From contig JAEYPY010000236.1 in assembly GCA_023410295.1 (NCBI GenBank), forward strand, positions 1 to 8,722: a stretch of 8,722 bases of DNA, in the 5' to 3' direction. The notes beneath the pieces are model-generated. The model made no database searches. It saw nothing but the letters and a program-made list of their open reading frames with translations, and was not told the DNA's origin. Source of the DNA: Pseudomonadota bacterium (GTDB taxonomy: Bacteria; Pseudomonadota; Alphaproteobacteria; Caulobacterales; Aquidulcibacteraceae). The position numbers and the translations under genes were made by a program. Within the stretch, counting starts at the first letter, position 1, and every line of letters starts with the position of its first letter. Shown piece after piece: positions 1 to 5,762 of this stretch.

Positions 1-83
1 CGGGCTCGGCCGTGGGGGGTCCATTCACGCGCCTGCGCTTCACGCACCATGACGGCGCACATTTGCACGGCGTCGCCGCATGA
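1..83 (+). CDS. 3' end of an upstream gene, possibly mtaB (partial)
   Basis: Reading from base 3, a frame stays open for 26 codons and stops at TGA 81-83. That stop overlaps the ATG of ftsY (80-82) in an ATGA junction, the usual sign of translational coupling. The visible tail contains LRFTHHDGAHLHGVAA, which resembles the short C-terminal strand ('...R.T.HDG..L...') of MiaB-like methylthiotransferases. In many alphaproteobacteria the gene just before ftsY is mtaB, which makes the ms2t6A37 modification in tRNA. The identity is an inference from a short tail and remembered synteny; the coding call rests mainly on the overlap. A second frame is also open from base 1 to 234 but continues antiparallel to no known protein and runs through ftsY, so it was not chosen. 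Confidence 0.5.
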   Translation, partial: GSAVGGPFTRLRFTHHDGAHLHGVAA

Positions 84-1054
84 TCTGGGGTCTGTTCAAC
101 AAGAAGAATCCTGCCGAGCAAGCGCAGGAGAAAGCGGCCGAGTCCAAAGGCCTCTTCGACGGCCTACGCAAATCGTCCTCGAAGCTCGCGGATTCCATCG
201 GCGCGGTCTTCACCAAGGAAAAGCTCGACGCTGAAGCATTAAGCGAACTGGAAGACGCGCTCGTCACCTCCGACATGGGCGCCAGCGCCGCTGCACGCAT
301 CACCTCGGCCCTCGCCGATCAGCGCTTCAGTAAGGAGAACGGCGCCACCGAAGCGCGCCAAGCGCTCGTCGCTGAAGTTGCACGTATCCTAAAGCCGCGT
401 CAGGCGACGCTAGATCTCAGCGCCGGTCCAAAGCCACGGATCGTGCTGGTCATCGGCGTCAACGGTTCCGGCAAGACGACGACCATCGGCAAGCTATCGA
501 AACTCCTCCGTGACGCGGATGCCAAAGTCGTCATCGGCGCCGCCGACACCTTCCGCGCCGCGGCGATCGAACAATTGCAGGTCTGGGCCGAACGCACCGG
601 CGCAGCGTTCGTGAGCTCCACGCAAGGCGCCGACGCGGCCGGCGTGGCTTATGAAACCGTCAAACGCGCCAAGGACGAAAATGCCGACGTCGCGCTCATC
701 GACACCGCCGGACGCCTACAAAACAAATCCGAGCTGATGGCCGAACTCGCGAAAATAGTCCGATCGATCCGGAAGATCGACGAAGACGCGCCGCACGAGA
801 CCCTGCTCGTGCTCGACGCCACCGTCGGCCAAAACGCGCTCAGCCAGGTCGAAAGCTTCCGCTCTGTCACCGACATCACCGGCCTCGTCATGACCAAGCT
901 CGACGGCACCGCCAAGGGCGGCGTGCTCGTCGCCGTCGCGCAACGACACGCCATTCCCATTCACTTTGTCGGCGTCGGTGAACGCGCTGAGGATCTGAGC
1001 CCCTTCGAAGCCGAAAGCTTCGCGCGCGCTTTGGTGGGCTTAGCAGCTGACTAA
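80..1054 (+). CDS. ftsY: Signal recognition particle receptor FtsY
   Basis: FtsY is the membrane-associated SRP receptor GTPase. It docks Ffh-ribosome-nascent chain complexes and passes them to SecYEG. All NG-domain motifs are present in this 324-residue protein: G1 P-loop GVNGSGKT (126-133), DTFRAAA (156-162), G3 DTAGR (208-212), G4 TKLDGTAKGG (272-281) and a closing GVGE (298-301). The N domain occupies about 45-110. The acidic A domain of enterobacterial FtsY is nearly absent; only about 40 residues precede the N domain, starting with the WGLF-KK type N-terminus common in alphaproteobacteria, which probably helps membrane binding. The start at 80 has no clear Shine-Dalgarno but overlaps the upstream stop by ATGA, so translation is probably coupled. 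In related genomes yciB often follows directly; here two minus-strand genes and a small ORF intervene. Confidence 0.97.
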   Translation: MIWGLFNKKNPAEQAQEKAAESKGLFDGLRKSSSKLADSIGAVFTKEKLDAEALSELEDALVTSDMGASAAARITSALADQRFSKENGATEARQALVAEVARILKPRQATLDLSAGPKPRIVLVIGVNGSGKTTTIGKLSKLLRDADAKVVIGAADTFRAAAIEQLQVWAERTGAAFVSSTQGADAAGVAYETVKRAKDENADVALIDTAGRLQNKSELMAELAKIVRSIRKIDEDAPHETLLVLDATVGQNALSQVESFRSVTDITGLVMTKLDGTAKGGVLVAVAQRHAIPIHFVGVGERAEDLSPFEAESFARALVGLAAD

Positions 1055-1063
1055 GTATGGACC

Positions 1064-1088
1064 GTCGGCGTCCTCGCCGGCAGATTTT
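1064..1088 (+). terminator. Weak intrinsic terminator candidate after ftsY
   Basis: Ten bases after the ftsY stop, GTCGGCG (1064-1070) can pair with CGCCGGC (1075-1081), including one G-U pair, around a TCCT loop. A run of four T residues follows (1085-1088). The stem is only 7 bp and the T-run short, so termination may be partial. The position, between ftsY and a convergent small ORF, fits a terminator. Confidence 0.4.
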
Positions 1089-1128
1089 GCGACGTCGCCC
1101 CGACGCAAGGACGCGAGCGCTCCATAAA

Positions 1129-1269
1129 TCACGTTAAACTGAACCCGCTGGCTGCGACCAAACCCACGACAACGGCAACAATGACCAGCGAAGAAACAAC
1201 AGCGCTCGTCACGCGCTGAAACGGTGAAAACGCGTCGCGGTCGGCAGACCAGAAAATTTGATCATGCAT
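1129..1269 (-). CDS. Small single-pass membrane protein (hypothetical, 46 aa)
   Basis: The stretch 1055-1354 looks empty but holds this short minus-strand ORF: ATG at 1269-1267, TGA at 1131-1129. A clean Shine-Dalgarno GGAG (complement of 1276-1279) sits 6 nt before the ATG. The protein starts MHDQIFWSADRDAFSPFQR, a polar N-terminus of about 19 residues. One hydrophobic helix follows at about 23-40 (AVVSSLVIVAVVVGLVAA), and it ends SGFSLT. The N-terminal charge pattern and single C-terminal helix resemble the architecture of small oxidase or transporter accessory subunits, but I see no sequence match to a named family, so no function is assigned. It is convergent with ftsY and lies downstream of, on the same strand as, the phosphoesterase gene (85-bp gap), so it could be co-transcribed with it. 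The helix, the ribosome site and the lack of any other reading of this gap support it being real; its length makes chance possible. Confidence 0.5.
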   Translation of the reverse strand: MHDQIFWSADRDAFSPFQRVTSAVVSSLVIVAVVVGLVAASGFSLT

Positions 1270-1275
1270 GGCTCA

Positions 1276-1279
1276 CTCC
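1276..1279 (-). promoter_or_regulatory. Ribosome binding site of the 46-aa ORF
   Basis: GGAG on the minus strand, with a 6-nt spacer to the ATG at 1269. It is the main reason for choosing this start. A second ATG-like triplet (1265-1263) lies 4 nt further into the sequence but is out of frame. Confidence 0.5.
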
Positions 1280-1354
1280 ATCTCTTGCGATGAAGATGAG
1301 CCGCACCCCGCCTGCTTACGAACGATACCTCGTCCACCGCCTTGTGAGCGGATT

Positions 1355-2605
1355 TCACATCCCTGAGCGGCGCGGGAAGCTCACGCTAAACGCCGATACC
1401 GGCTCGCCCGTGCCCTCATCCGGCGTCGTCAGCATGTCGACCCGCGCTTCGTCGGCGTCAAACTCCAGGTGCGCGAAGCCCCAGATCATGCCTTCGGCCC
1501 AGAGCGTGCGCAATTCGGGATGATTGCGCAGCTGGTGCGCCATGAAGGCCGTGTTGAGCGGCCGCTGCTTCGCCGCCGCGCCCGAGACGATCGCAGGCAG
1601 CGGCGCGAGGCCGGCTTCGACACCCGCGCACGAGTCCGTGTGCACCTCGAGCGTATGCTCGTGCCCGGCAAGATACATGTCGGCGTTGCGGCAGAGCGTC
1701 GGCAGCAGCAGTCGGCGCAGCGTGCGCGCCTGTTGGAATTTGCTACCAGCAGATGACCACAGCGGATGATGGCCGATGACGATGCGCCAGCGCGCCGTAG
1801 ATGCGCGCAGCCGCTCATCGAGCCAAGCCACCATGTTGCGTTCAAGCTCTGTCTGCGGCCGCGTCCAGGGTTTAGGCGCCTCCACCACAGTGCTTTCGAT
1901 TTCGCTCGCATCCTCCGCAAGCACGTCTTCGTAAACCGTATCGCCCGCCAACAGCACTTCCGTGTCGATGACGAATATCTCGATGTCTTCGCGCCCCTGC
2001 GGATGCACGCTGTAGATCAAACCGTCCATGTAGAACGGCGGCGTGCGCTCCATGTAGGCGACCTGCGCCATCGCGCCTTCTCGGGAGGTGCGCCAATCGT
2101 GATTCCCCAGCGCGACATAAATGCGGAAGTTCTCCGCCAGATCGCCGAAGGCGCCGTAAGGCGCCGCGAAAATATCCTGGAAGCGTTGCGCGTCGTCGCG
2201 CCCGTCGGCGCCCACGGTCGCGCCATCGGGGTAGATATTGTCGCCCAGCATCACCGCTGAATCGCACGCCGCTTCTACGCAATAGGCGCGCATCGCCTGC
2301 GCCACCGGCATCATCCCGCTCGCCGGCACGTAACCGCCGTTCGCCAAACGATACATCGGCGAGGACGTGAACTCCGCCGGCGGACGGCGATCCTCGATCC
2401 AATCGGCGCGCTCTTCTTCGATGAACGCCTCCGGCGTCCGCGGCGCTTCGTCGAGATCCTCCTGCGTGAAGTAATCCATGTGATAGCCATGGTCGCCGAA
2501 GGCCAAGAGGCCGAACGGCGCGAACGCGGCCTCCCGCTCCACCGGCGCAGACGCGCACGTGGCTAGAACCAGCGCGGCAGCGGTAAGTGCAAAGCGTCTC
2601 AGCAT
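1355..2605 (-). CDS. Exported metallophosphoesterase, purple acid phosphatase type, probable lipoprotein
   Basis: This 416-residue protein carries the five metal-ligand blocks of purple acid (tartrate-resistant) phosphatases in order: GDHGY (37-41), GDNIY (121-125), GNHD (167-170), GHHP (278-281) and GHEH (314-317). The family binds a dinuclear metal centre and hydrolyses phosphomonoesters, sometimes diesters or pyrophosphate; the substrate here cannot be read from sequence. The N-terminus is a signal peptide with a lipobox-like LATC at 14-17. Threonine before the cysteine is unusual, so lipidation is likely but not certain. An insertion of about 75 residues, rich in acidic residues, separates the first two blocks. 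GGAGG lies 7 nt before the ATG, which fixes the start. It follows the PPIase gene on the same strand with an 82-bp gap, large enough for its own promoter. Periplasmic or outer-membrane location is inferred. Confidence 0.85.
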   Translation of the reverse strand: MLRRFALTAAALVLATCASAPVEREAAFAPFGLLAFGDHGYHMDYFTQEDLDEAPRTPEAFIEEERADWIEDRRPPAEFTSSPMYRLANGGYVPASGMMPVAQAMRAYCVEAACDSAVMLGDNIYPDGATVGADGRDDAQRFQDIFAAPYGAFGDLAENFRIYVALGNHDWRTSREGAMAQVAYMERTPPFYMDGLIYSVHPQGREDIEIFVIDTEVLLAGDTVYEDVLAEDASEIESTVVEAPKPWTRPQTELERNMVAWLDERLRASTARWRIVIGHHPLWSSAGSKFQQARTLRRLLLPTLCRNADMYLAGHEHTLEVHTDSCAGVEAGLAPLPAIVSGAAAKQRPLNTAFMAHQLRNHPELRTLWAEGMIWGFAHLEFDADEARVDMLTTPDEGTGEPVSAFSVSFPRRSGM

Positions 2606-2661
2606 CGGGCGTCCTCCACGGACACCTTAGCCATCTATGTACCCGCGCCGCAACACGTGCG

Positions 2662-2684
2662 TTCTATTTTATCACGAAATAGAA
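2662..2684. repeat. AT-rich perfect inverted repeat (8+8) between PPIase and phosphoesterase genes
   Basis: TTCTATTT (2662-2669) and AAATAGAA (2677-2684) are perfect reverse complements around a 7-nt centre, in an otherwise GC-rich region. The repeat lies 3 bp past the PPIase stop and 57 bp before the phosphoesterase start, both on the minus strand. No T-run follows the stem on the minus strand, so it is a poor classical terminator. It may be an operator or an RNA-stabilising hairpin. No factor can be named. Confidence 0.55.
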
Positions 2685-2687
2685 GGT

Positions 2688-3596
2688 TCAGTTCACCGGC
2701 CGCACCGGCGCGCTGATATTGCAGACGCCGATCCGGTTCACAGGATTGTTCGAGAAGAACGCATCCCGGCGCGTGCGCCGCGAATCGACCACCGTCGCCC
2801 AGGTCGCGCTGTCGGTGCGCAGCACTTCGAGATTGGTGCGCTCACCCACCGGCACGTCCGACGCCACGCGGATCGAGCGGATCGGCGTCATCTCGCCGGG
2901 CGTTTCATAGAAACCGAGCGGTCCCGTGCCGCGCCGCTGCGTCGAAAGCAGCTCCATGCCCTGAATGATGCGTCCCACCAGCGTGATGTTGCGATCGAGA
3001 TTGCGCGGCGACTGGCCGATATTGACGTAGAGCTGGCCGCCATTGCCGCCGTCGAGCCCTTCGCCACGCGCCGAACCGACCATGCCGTAGCAATGCGTCA
3101 GCCAAACCTCAGCGGAATTGCGCGCAGCCGGGAAGCCATATGAGAAGCCGACCTCAGGCGCGTACGTGTCCGGATCGACAAAGGGCGAAAATTCCACGCC
3201 AGCGCGCGGAATGGCGATCTCACCGGGCACACTCTCGCTTGCCGATCCAAGCGGACGCGGATCGTCATCCGGCCGGCCCCATTGCACAACGTAATTGTCC
3301 TGGGCGCGCAGGATGCGGGAATCGTCAAAATAGTTCGCCCGCGCCAATGCCCGGATGTTCGCGGCGTGCAGCGGTGCAAATTGCGGGGCAAGTTCGATGA
3401 TCACCCGCCCGGCTTCGAGTTCCATATAAAGCGTGCGCTCGGGATCGAGCGTACGCCAATCGGTAGCTGGCGAATTGTCGAGGATGTCCTGCAGCGAGGG
3501 CGCCGCGGCCTGCTCGCCCGCGGGCGCCTCCGCCGCCGGCCCCGTCGCACACCCCGCCAGCGCTAGCGCCGCAGCCAGAGCCACAAGTCGCATCAT
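2688..3596 (-). CDS. Cyclophilin-like peptidyl-prolyl isomerase, lipoprotein
   Basis: The protein is 302 residues from the ATG at 3596, chosen because GGGAGGGG lies just upstream and the signal peptide starts there; a second ATG follows at once (3593), and an upstream ATG at 3623 would add nine polar residues. The lipoprotein signal is clear, with lipobox LAGC at 13-16, followed by an Ala/Pro linker. A cyclophilin-like fold spans about 55-245. YFDDSRILRAQDNYVVQWG (89-107) matches the family's 'F..R....F..Q' block, and GQLYVNIG (187-194) plus ITLVGRIIQGME (204-215) match its second half. Prolyl cis-trans isomerisation in the envelope is the family role. Relative to human CypA, R97 fits R55 and Q188 fits Q111, but the W121 and H126 positions appear to be L200 and about N203, so activity may be altered. 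A region of about 50 residues after 250 is not cyclophilin-like. It is divergent from yciB. Confidence 0.85.
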   Translation of the reverse strand: MMRLVALAAALALAGCATGPAAEAPAGEQAAAPSLQDILDNSPATDWRTLDPERTLYMELEAGRVIIELAPQFAPLHAANIRALARANYFDDSRILRAQDNYVVQWGRPDDDPRPLGSASESVPGEIAIPRAGVEFSPFVDPDTYAPEVGFSYGFPAARNSAEVWLTHCYGMVGSARGEGLDGGNGGQLYVNIGQSPRNLDRNITLVGRIIQGMELLSTQRRGTGPLGFYETPGEMTPIRSIRVASDVPVGERTNLEVLRTDSATWATVVDSRRTRRDAFFSNNPVNRIGVCNISAPVRPVN

Positions 3597-3690
3597 CCGC
3601 CCCTCCCATAAATCGGCCCGCATGTGAGCCGGGATGGGCTTTCAGCGCAAGCGTCTGGTCTCTTAAGCCCGGTTCAGCGTATCAGGCCAC
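3597..3690. other. Divergent intergenic region between PPIase gene and yciB
   Basis: These 94 bp must hold the promoters for both divergent genes unless transcription enters from further away. The PPIase side has a strong purine-rich ribosome site (complement of about 3600-3607). The yciB side has only a weak CAGG about 5 nt before its ATG. I found no -35/-10 pair that I would defend. Confidence 0.5.
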
Positions 3691-4317
3691 ATGACCGACG
3701 CGACCAAGCGCCCCGCCAAGGCTGGCGCCAACCAGCTCCTCATCGATCTCGGCCCTGTCGCCGTATTCGTCGTCGCCTTCAATCTGCTGCAGCGGATCGA
3801 GGCCACCAAAGAAAACGCCGTCTACCTCGCCACCGGCATCTTCATCGCCGCCACGTTGGCGGCCATCGGCTACTGCAAATTCAAACAAGGCCGCATCCCG
3901 CCGGTGCTGATCGTCACCGGCGTGCTCGTCACCTGCTTCGGTGGCCTGACGCTGCTCCTGCACGACGAGAACTACATCAAGATCAAGCCGACTTTCGTTT
4001 ATCTCTTTTATACATCCGCCATTACCGTCTCGGTGCTGATCAAGCAGAACGTGTGGAAGCTGCTGTTCCGTCACGTGTTCAATCTGCCGGACCGCGTCTG
4101 GAACATACTCGCGCTCGCGTGGGCGGGATTTTTCCTCTTCCAGTCAGGTCTCAATGAGTATCTGCGCCTCACGCAAACCACCGAATTCTGGGTCAATTCG
4201 CGTCTCTTCATCGTGACGCCACTGACCATCTTGTTCGCGTTGGCGATGACCCCGCTCGTGCTGAAGCATCACCGCGATGAGCAACAACCCGACGCGGCCG
4301 AGGCGCCCAACACCTGA
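3691..4317 (+). CDS. yciB: Inner membrane-spanning protein YciB / septation protein A
   Basis: This 208-residue polytopic membrane protein belongs to the YciB/IspZ family, which is linked to cell envelope and division functions in gammaproteobacteria and whose exact activity is unsettled. Family signatures are visible: the block GGLTLLLHDENYIKIKPT (84-101), then Y104, followed by W122KLLFR127 and a later stretch with LNEYLR (154-159) and FWVNSR (166-171). Hydrophobic helices lie at about 20-34, 44-61, 71-90, 103-117, 137-152 and 172-191. The C-terminal tail (192-208) is hydrophilic and ends in an acidic Ala/Pro segment. In related alphaproteobacteria this gene usually sits directly after ftsY; here it is 2.6 kb away with oppositely oriented genes between, so it needs its own promoter. 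Confidence 0.93.
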   Translation: MTDATKRPAKAGANQLLIDLGPVAVFVVAFNLLQRIEATKENAVYLATGIFIAATLAAIGYCKFKQGRIPPVLIVTGVLVTCFGGLTLLLHDENYIKIKPTFVYLFYTSAITVSVLIKQNVWKLLFRHVFNLPDRVWNILALAWAGFFLFQSGLNEYLRLTQTTEFWVNSRLFIVTPLTILFALAMTPLVLKHHRDEQQPDAAEAPNT

Positions 4318-4340
4318 TTGCGCTTCGTTTCGGGCTGATT

Positions 4341-4357
4341 TTCGCCTTCCTGGCGAA
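4341..4357. other. Small hairpin downstream of yciB
   Basis: TTCGCC (4341-4346) pairs with GGCGAA (4352-4357) around a 5-nt loop, 24 bp past the yciB stop. No T-run follows, so it is at most a weak terminator or a 3' stabiliser. It lies in the 112-bp gap before the MarR gene, where nothing else was recognised. Confidence 0.25.
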
Positions 4358-4429
4358 TGAACCTCAGCTGAATGGACGAAAACACTAGCTGCGGCGGTAA
4401 TCGGCGCGTGCGGGCGAGGGCCACGCATC

Positions 4430-5014
4430 ATGGCGCGTAAGACAGCCCGACAAACCAAATCATTTCAGCTCTCGAACTCCGCGAGCCATCTGTTGCATCG
4501 CGCCGAGCAGCTTGCCGCCGATCGCTTCACCGAACTCGCCGGTGAAGGCGTCACGCTGCGCCAGTTCGCGGTGCTCGCGGCGATCGCCGAGAATCCAGGG
4601 CTGAGCCAAAGCGATCTCGTGCGCGCCACCGGCATCGACCGCTCTACGCTGGCCGACATGATGAACCGCCTTGCAAAGCGCGGCCTGGTTTCGCGCAGTG
4701 CCTCGGAGACGGATGCGCGCGCCTATGCCGTGCGCCTCACGCCCACAGGCGCCAGCCTCTTCAGATCGACGACACAGCACGCGCGCGCAGCCGACGAAGC
4801 GGTGCTCGAACTCTTGGCGCAAACCAAGCGCAAGAGCTTCCTGGACACGCTGAGCACGCTCGCCCGTCTCGCTCAGGAAGCAGCGGCTGAGTTGGAGCGC
4901 GCTGAAAAACCTGCGGCTAAGCGGACGCGTGCGCCAGCGAAGAAGCGCGCCAAGAAGCGCAAATCGAAATTGGCCGCGATGCGCCCCGCACCCGTCCGCC
5001 GCGAACGCGTTTAA
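4430..5014 (+). CDS. MarR-family transcriptional regulator with basic C-terminal tail
   Basis: The protein has 194 residues. Residues about 12-150 form a MarR-type dimeric winged helix: dimer helix at 15-37, helix-turn-helix at 43-87 with recognition helix DRSTLADMMNRLAKRGLV (70-87), wing with the family's D-x-R pattern (D95, R97) followed by VRLTPTG (101-107), and C-terminal dimerisation helices at about 108-155. MarR proteins usually repress neighbouring or own promoters and release DNA on binding small molecules. No likely target gene or ligand can be named; neighbours are yciB upstream and the convergent ccm operon. The unusual part is residues 159-194, almost entirely Lys, Arg, Ala and Pro in the pattern of histone-H1 tails, where most MarR proteins stop near 140-160. 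GAGGG lies 9 nt before the ATG. Confidence 0.9.
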   Translation: MARKTARQTKSFQLSNSASHLLHRAEQLAADRFTELAGEGVTLRQFAVLAAIAENPGLSQSDLVRATGIDRSTLADMMNRLAKRGLVSRSASETDARAYAVRLTPTGASLFRSTTQHARAADEAVLELLAQTKRKSFLDTLSTLARLAQEAAAELERAEKPAAKRTRAPAKKRAKKRKSKLAAMRPAPVRRERV

Positions 5015-5022
5015 CTTGGGCC

Positions 5023-5085
5023 GCGCGTCTTCAGCCGCGCACTGGCTCTGCCGCTAAAGCCAACGCGGGTCTGAAGACCCCGCGC
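5023..5085. repeat. Nested palindromic element between convergent genes (REP-like or bidirectional terminator)
   Basis: GTCTTCAG (5027-5034) pairs with CTGAAGAC (5071-5078). Inside it CCGC (5035-5038) pairs with GCGG (5065-5068) and TGGCT (5043-5047) with AGCCA (5058-5062), giving one long cruciform. Each flank can also fold alone: GCGCG/CGCGC (5023-5027/5036-5040), and CGCGGGTC-TGAA-GACCC-c-GCG (5064-5084, one bulged C, tetraloop TGAA). The element fills the 77-bp gap between the MarR gene and ccmG, which converge. No T-run exists on either side. It could be a bidirectional terminator or a dispersed REP-type doublet; only genome copy number would decide. Confidence 0.55.
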
Positions 5086-5091
5086 TCCAAC

Positions 5092-5616
5092 CTAGCGCTC
5101 TTGCAGCGCCGGCAGAATCGTCTCGCTGTCGACGTCGCTCGTCAGCGGCCCGCGATGCACGGCGCGGATCGTGCCGTCTGGGCCAATGACGAATGTCTCC
5201 GGCACACCAATCATGCCTAGCTCAAGGCCAAACCGCCCATTCCGATCGACACCGACCGCGTTGAATGGATCGCCCAACTCATCGAGAAAACGCTGCGTCG
5301 CCGCCGGATCGTCCTTGTAGGCAATGCCGACAATTTCAACGCCGCCATTCCGGAGCGCCATCAGTTGCGGATGTTCGGCGCGGCACGGCGTGCACCACGA
5401 GGCGAAAATATTGATGACATGCGCGCGGCCTGCCGTCGCGTCGCTCGTCACGGGTTCGCCGCCGCTGAGCCGATGCAGCTCGTAAACCGGCGCCGGGCGG
5501 CCGATGCGCCCATCGGAAATCGTCTGCCGCTCGCCCTCGCGCGTCAGCAGCAATAGCGAAACCCCCACAAGCAGGAGCAGCGCAGCGATCGGGATCAGCG
5601 ACAGGAGCCGGTTCAT
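5092..5616 (-). CDS. ccmG: Thiol:disulfide interchange protein CcmG/DsbE (HelX)
   Basis: The protein is a 174-residue membrane-anchored periplasmic thioredoxin-like protein that keeps the apocytochrome c CXXCH cysteines (directly or through CcmH) reduced for haem ligation. A single N-terminal helix (about 4-24) serves as anchor. The thioredoxin fold starts near 38, with the active site WCTPC (74-78, cysteines 75 and 78) and the cis-proline loop GVPET (137-141, P139). The FASWC lead-in and the Gly-Val-Pro-Glu block are typical of CcmG/ResA rather than DsbA. Its ATG overlaps the ccmD stop by 4 bp, making it the last gene of the operon. Length agrees with the family (about 170-185). Confidence 0.95.
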   Translation of the reverse strand: MNRLLSLIPIAALLLLVGVSLLLLTREGERQTISDGRIGRPAPVYELHRLSGGEPVTSDATAGRAHVINIFASWCTPCRAEHPQLMALRNGGVEIVGIAYKDDPAATQRFLDELGDPFNAVGVDRNGRFGLELGMIGVPETFVIGPDGTIRAVHRGPLTSDVDSETILPALQER

Positions 5617-5762
5617 GGGGCGCGATCCTTCTTCGCCTCAAGCGCGCGCGCTTGTTTGCGCCAATGCAGGAAGCGCGCGACCGCAACACAGGTCAGCACC
5701 CCAAGCCCCGCGCCCGCCACCGCATAGGCGCTCCAGACAAAGCTCCAGCCGCCTTCGATCAT
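5613..5762 (-). CDS. ccmD: Haem exporter protein CcmD
   Basis: This 49-residue protein begins MIEGGWSFVWSAYAVAGAG. CcmD proteins are short single-helix membrane proteins that hold CcmC and CcmE together and help release holo-CcmE. Seen here are the aromatic N-terminal segment with W-x-x-x-W-x-x-Y (6-13), one helix at about 11-32 and a basic, charged tail (R30, H33-R35-K36, then KK-R near the end), which matches family architecture. Sequence conservation in the family is low, so position is the main proof: its ATG overlaps the ccmC stop by 4 bp and its TGA overlaps the ccmG start by 4 bp. The same frame stays open upstream to about 6005, inside ccmC, but that extension is only a shadow. Confidence 0.9.
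   Translation of the reverse strand: MIEGGWSFVWSAYAVAGAGLGVLTCVAVARFLHWRKQARALEAKKDRAP

Noticed and set aside
1089..1098. 10-bp palindrome GCGACGTCGC after ftsY
   Set aside because: Short GC palindromes are expected by chance in this composition, and it does not sit in an identifiable promoter.
1766..2260. 164-codon + strand frame inside the phosphoesterase gene
   Set aside because: Antisense shadow; the minus-strand frame contains all five metallophosphoesterase blocks.
3682..4074. 130-codon minus-strand frame antisense to yciB
   Set aside because: Overlaps a clearly recognised membrane protein gene; acidic Gly-rich composition is typical of antisense shadows in GC-rich DNA.
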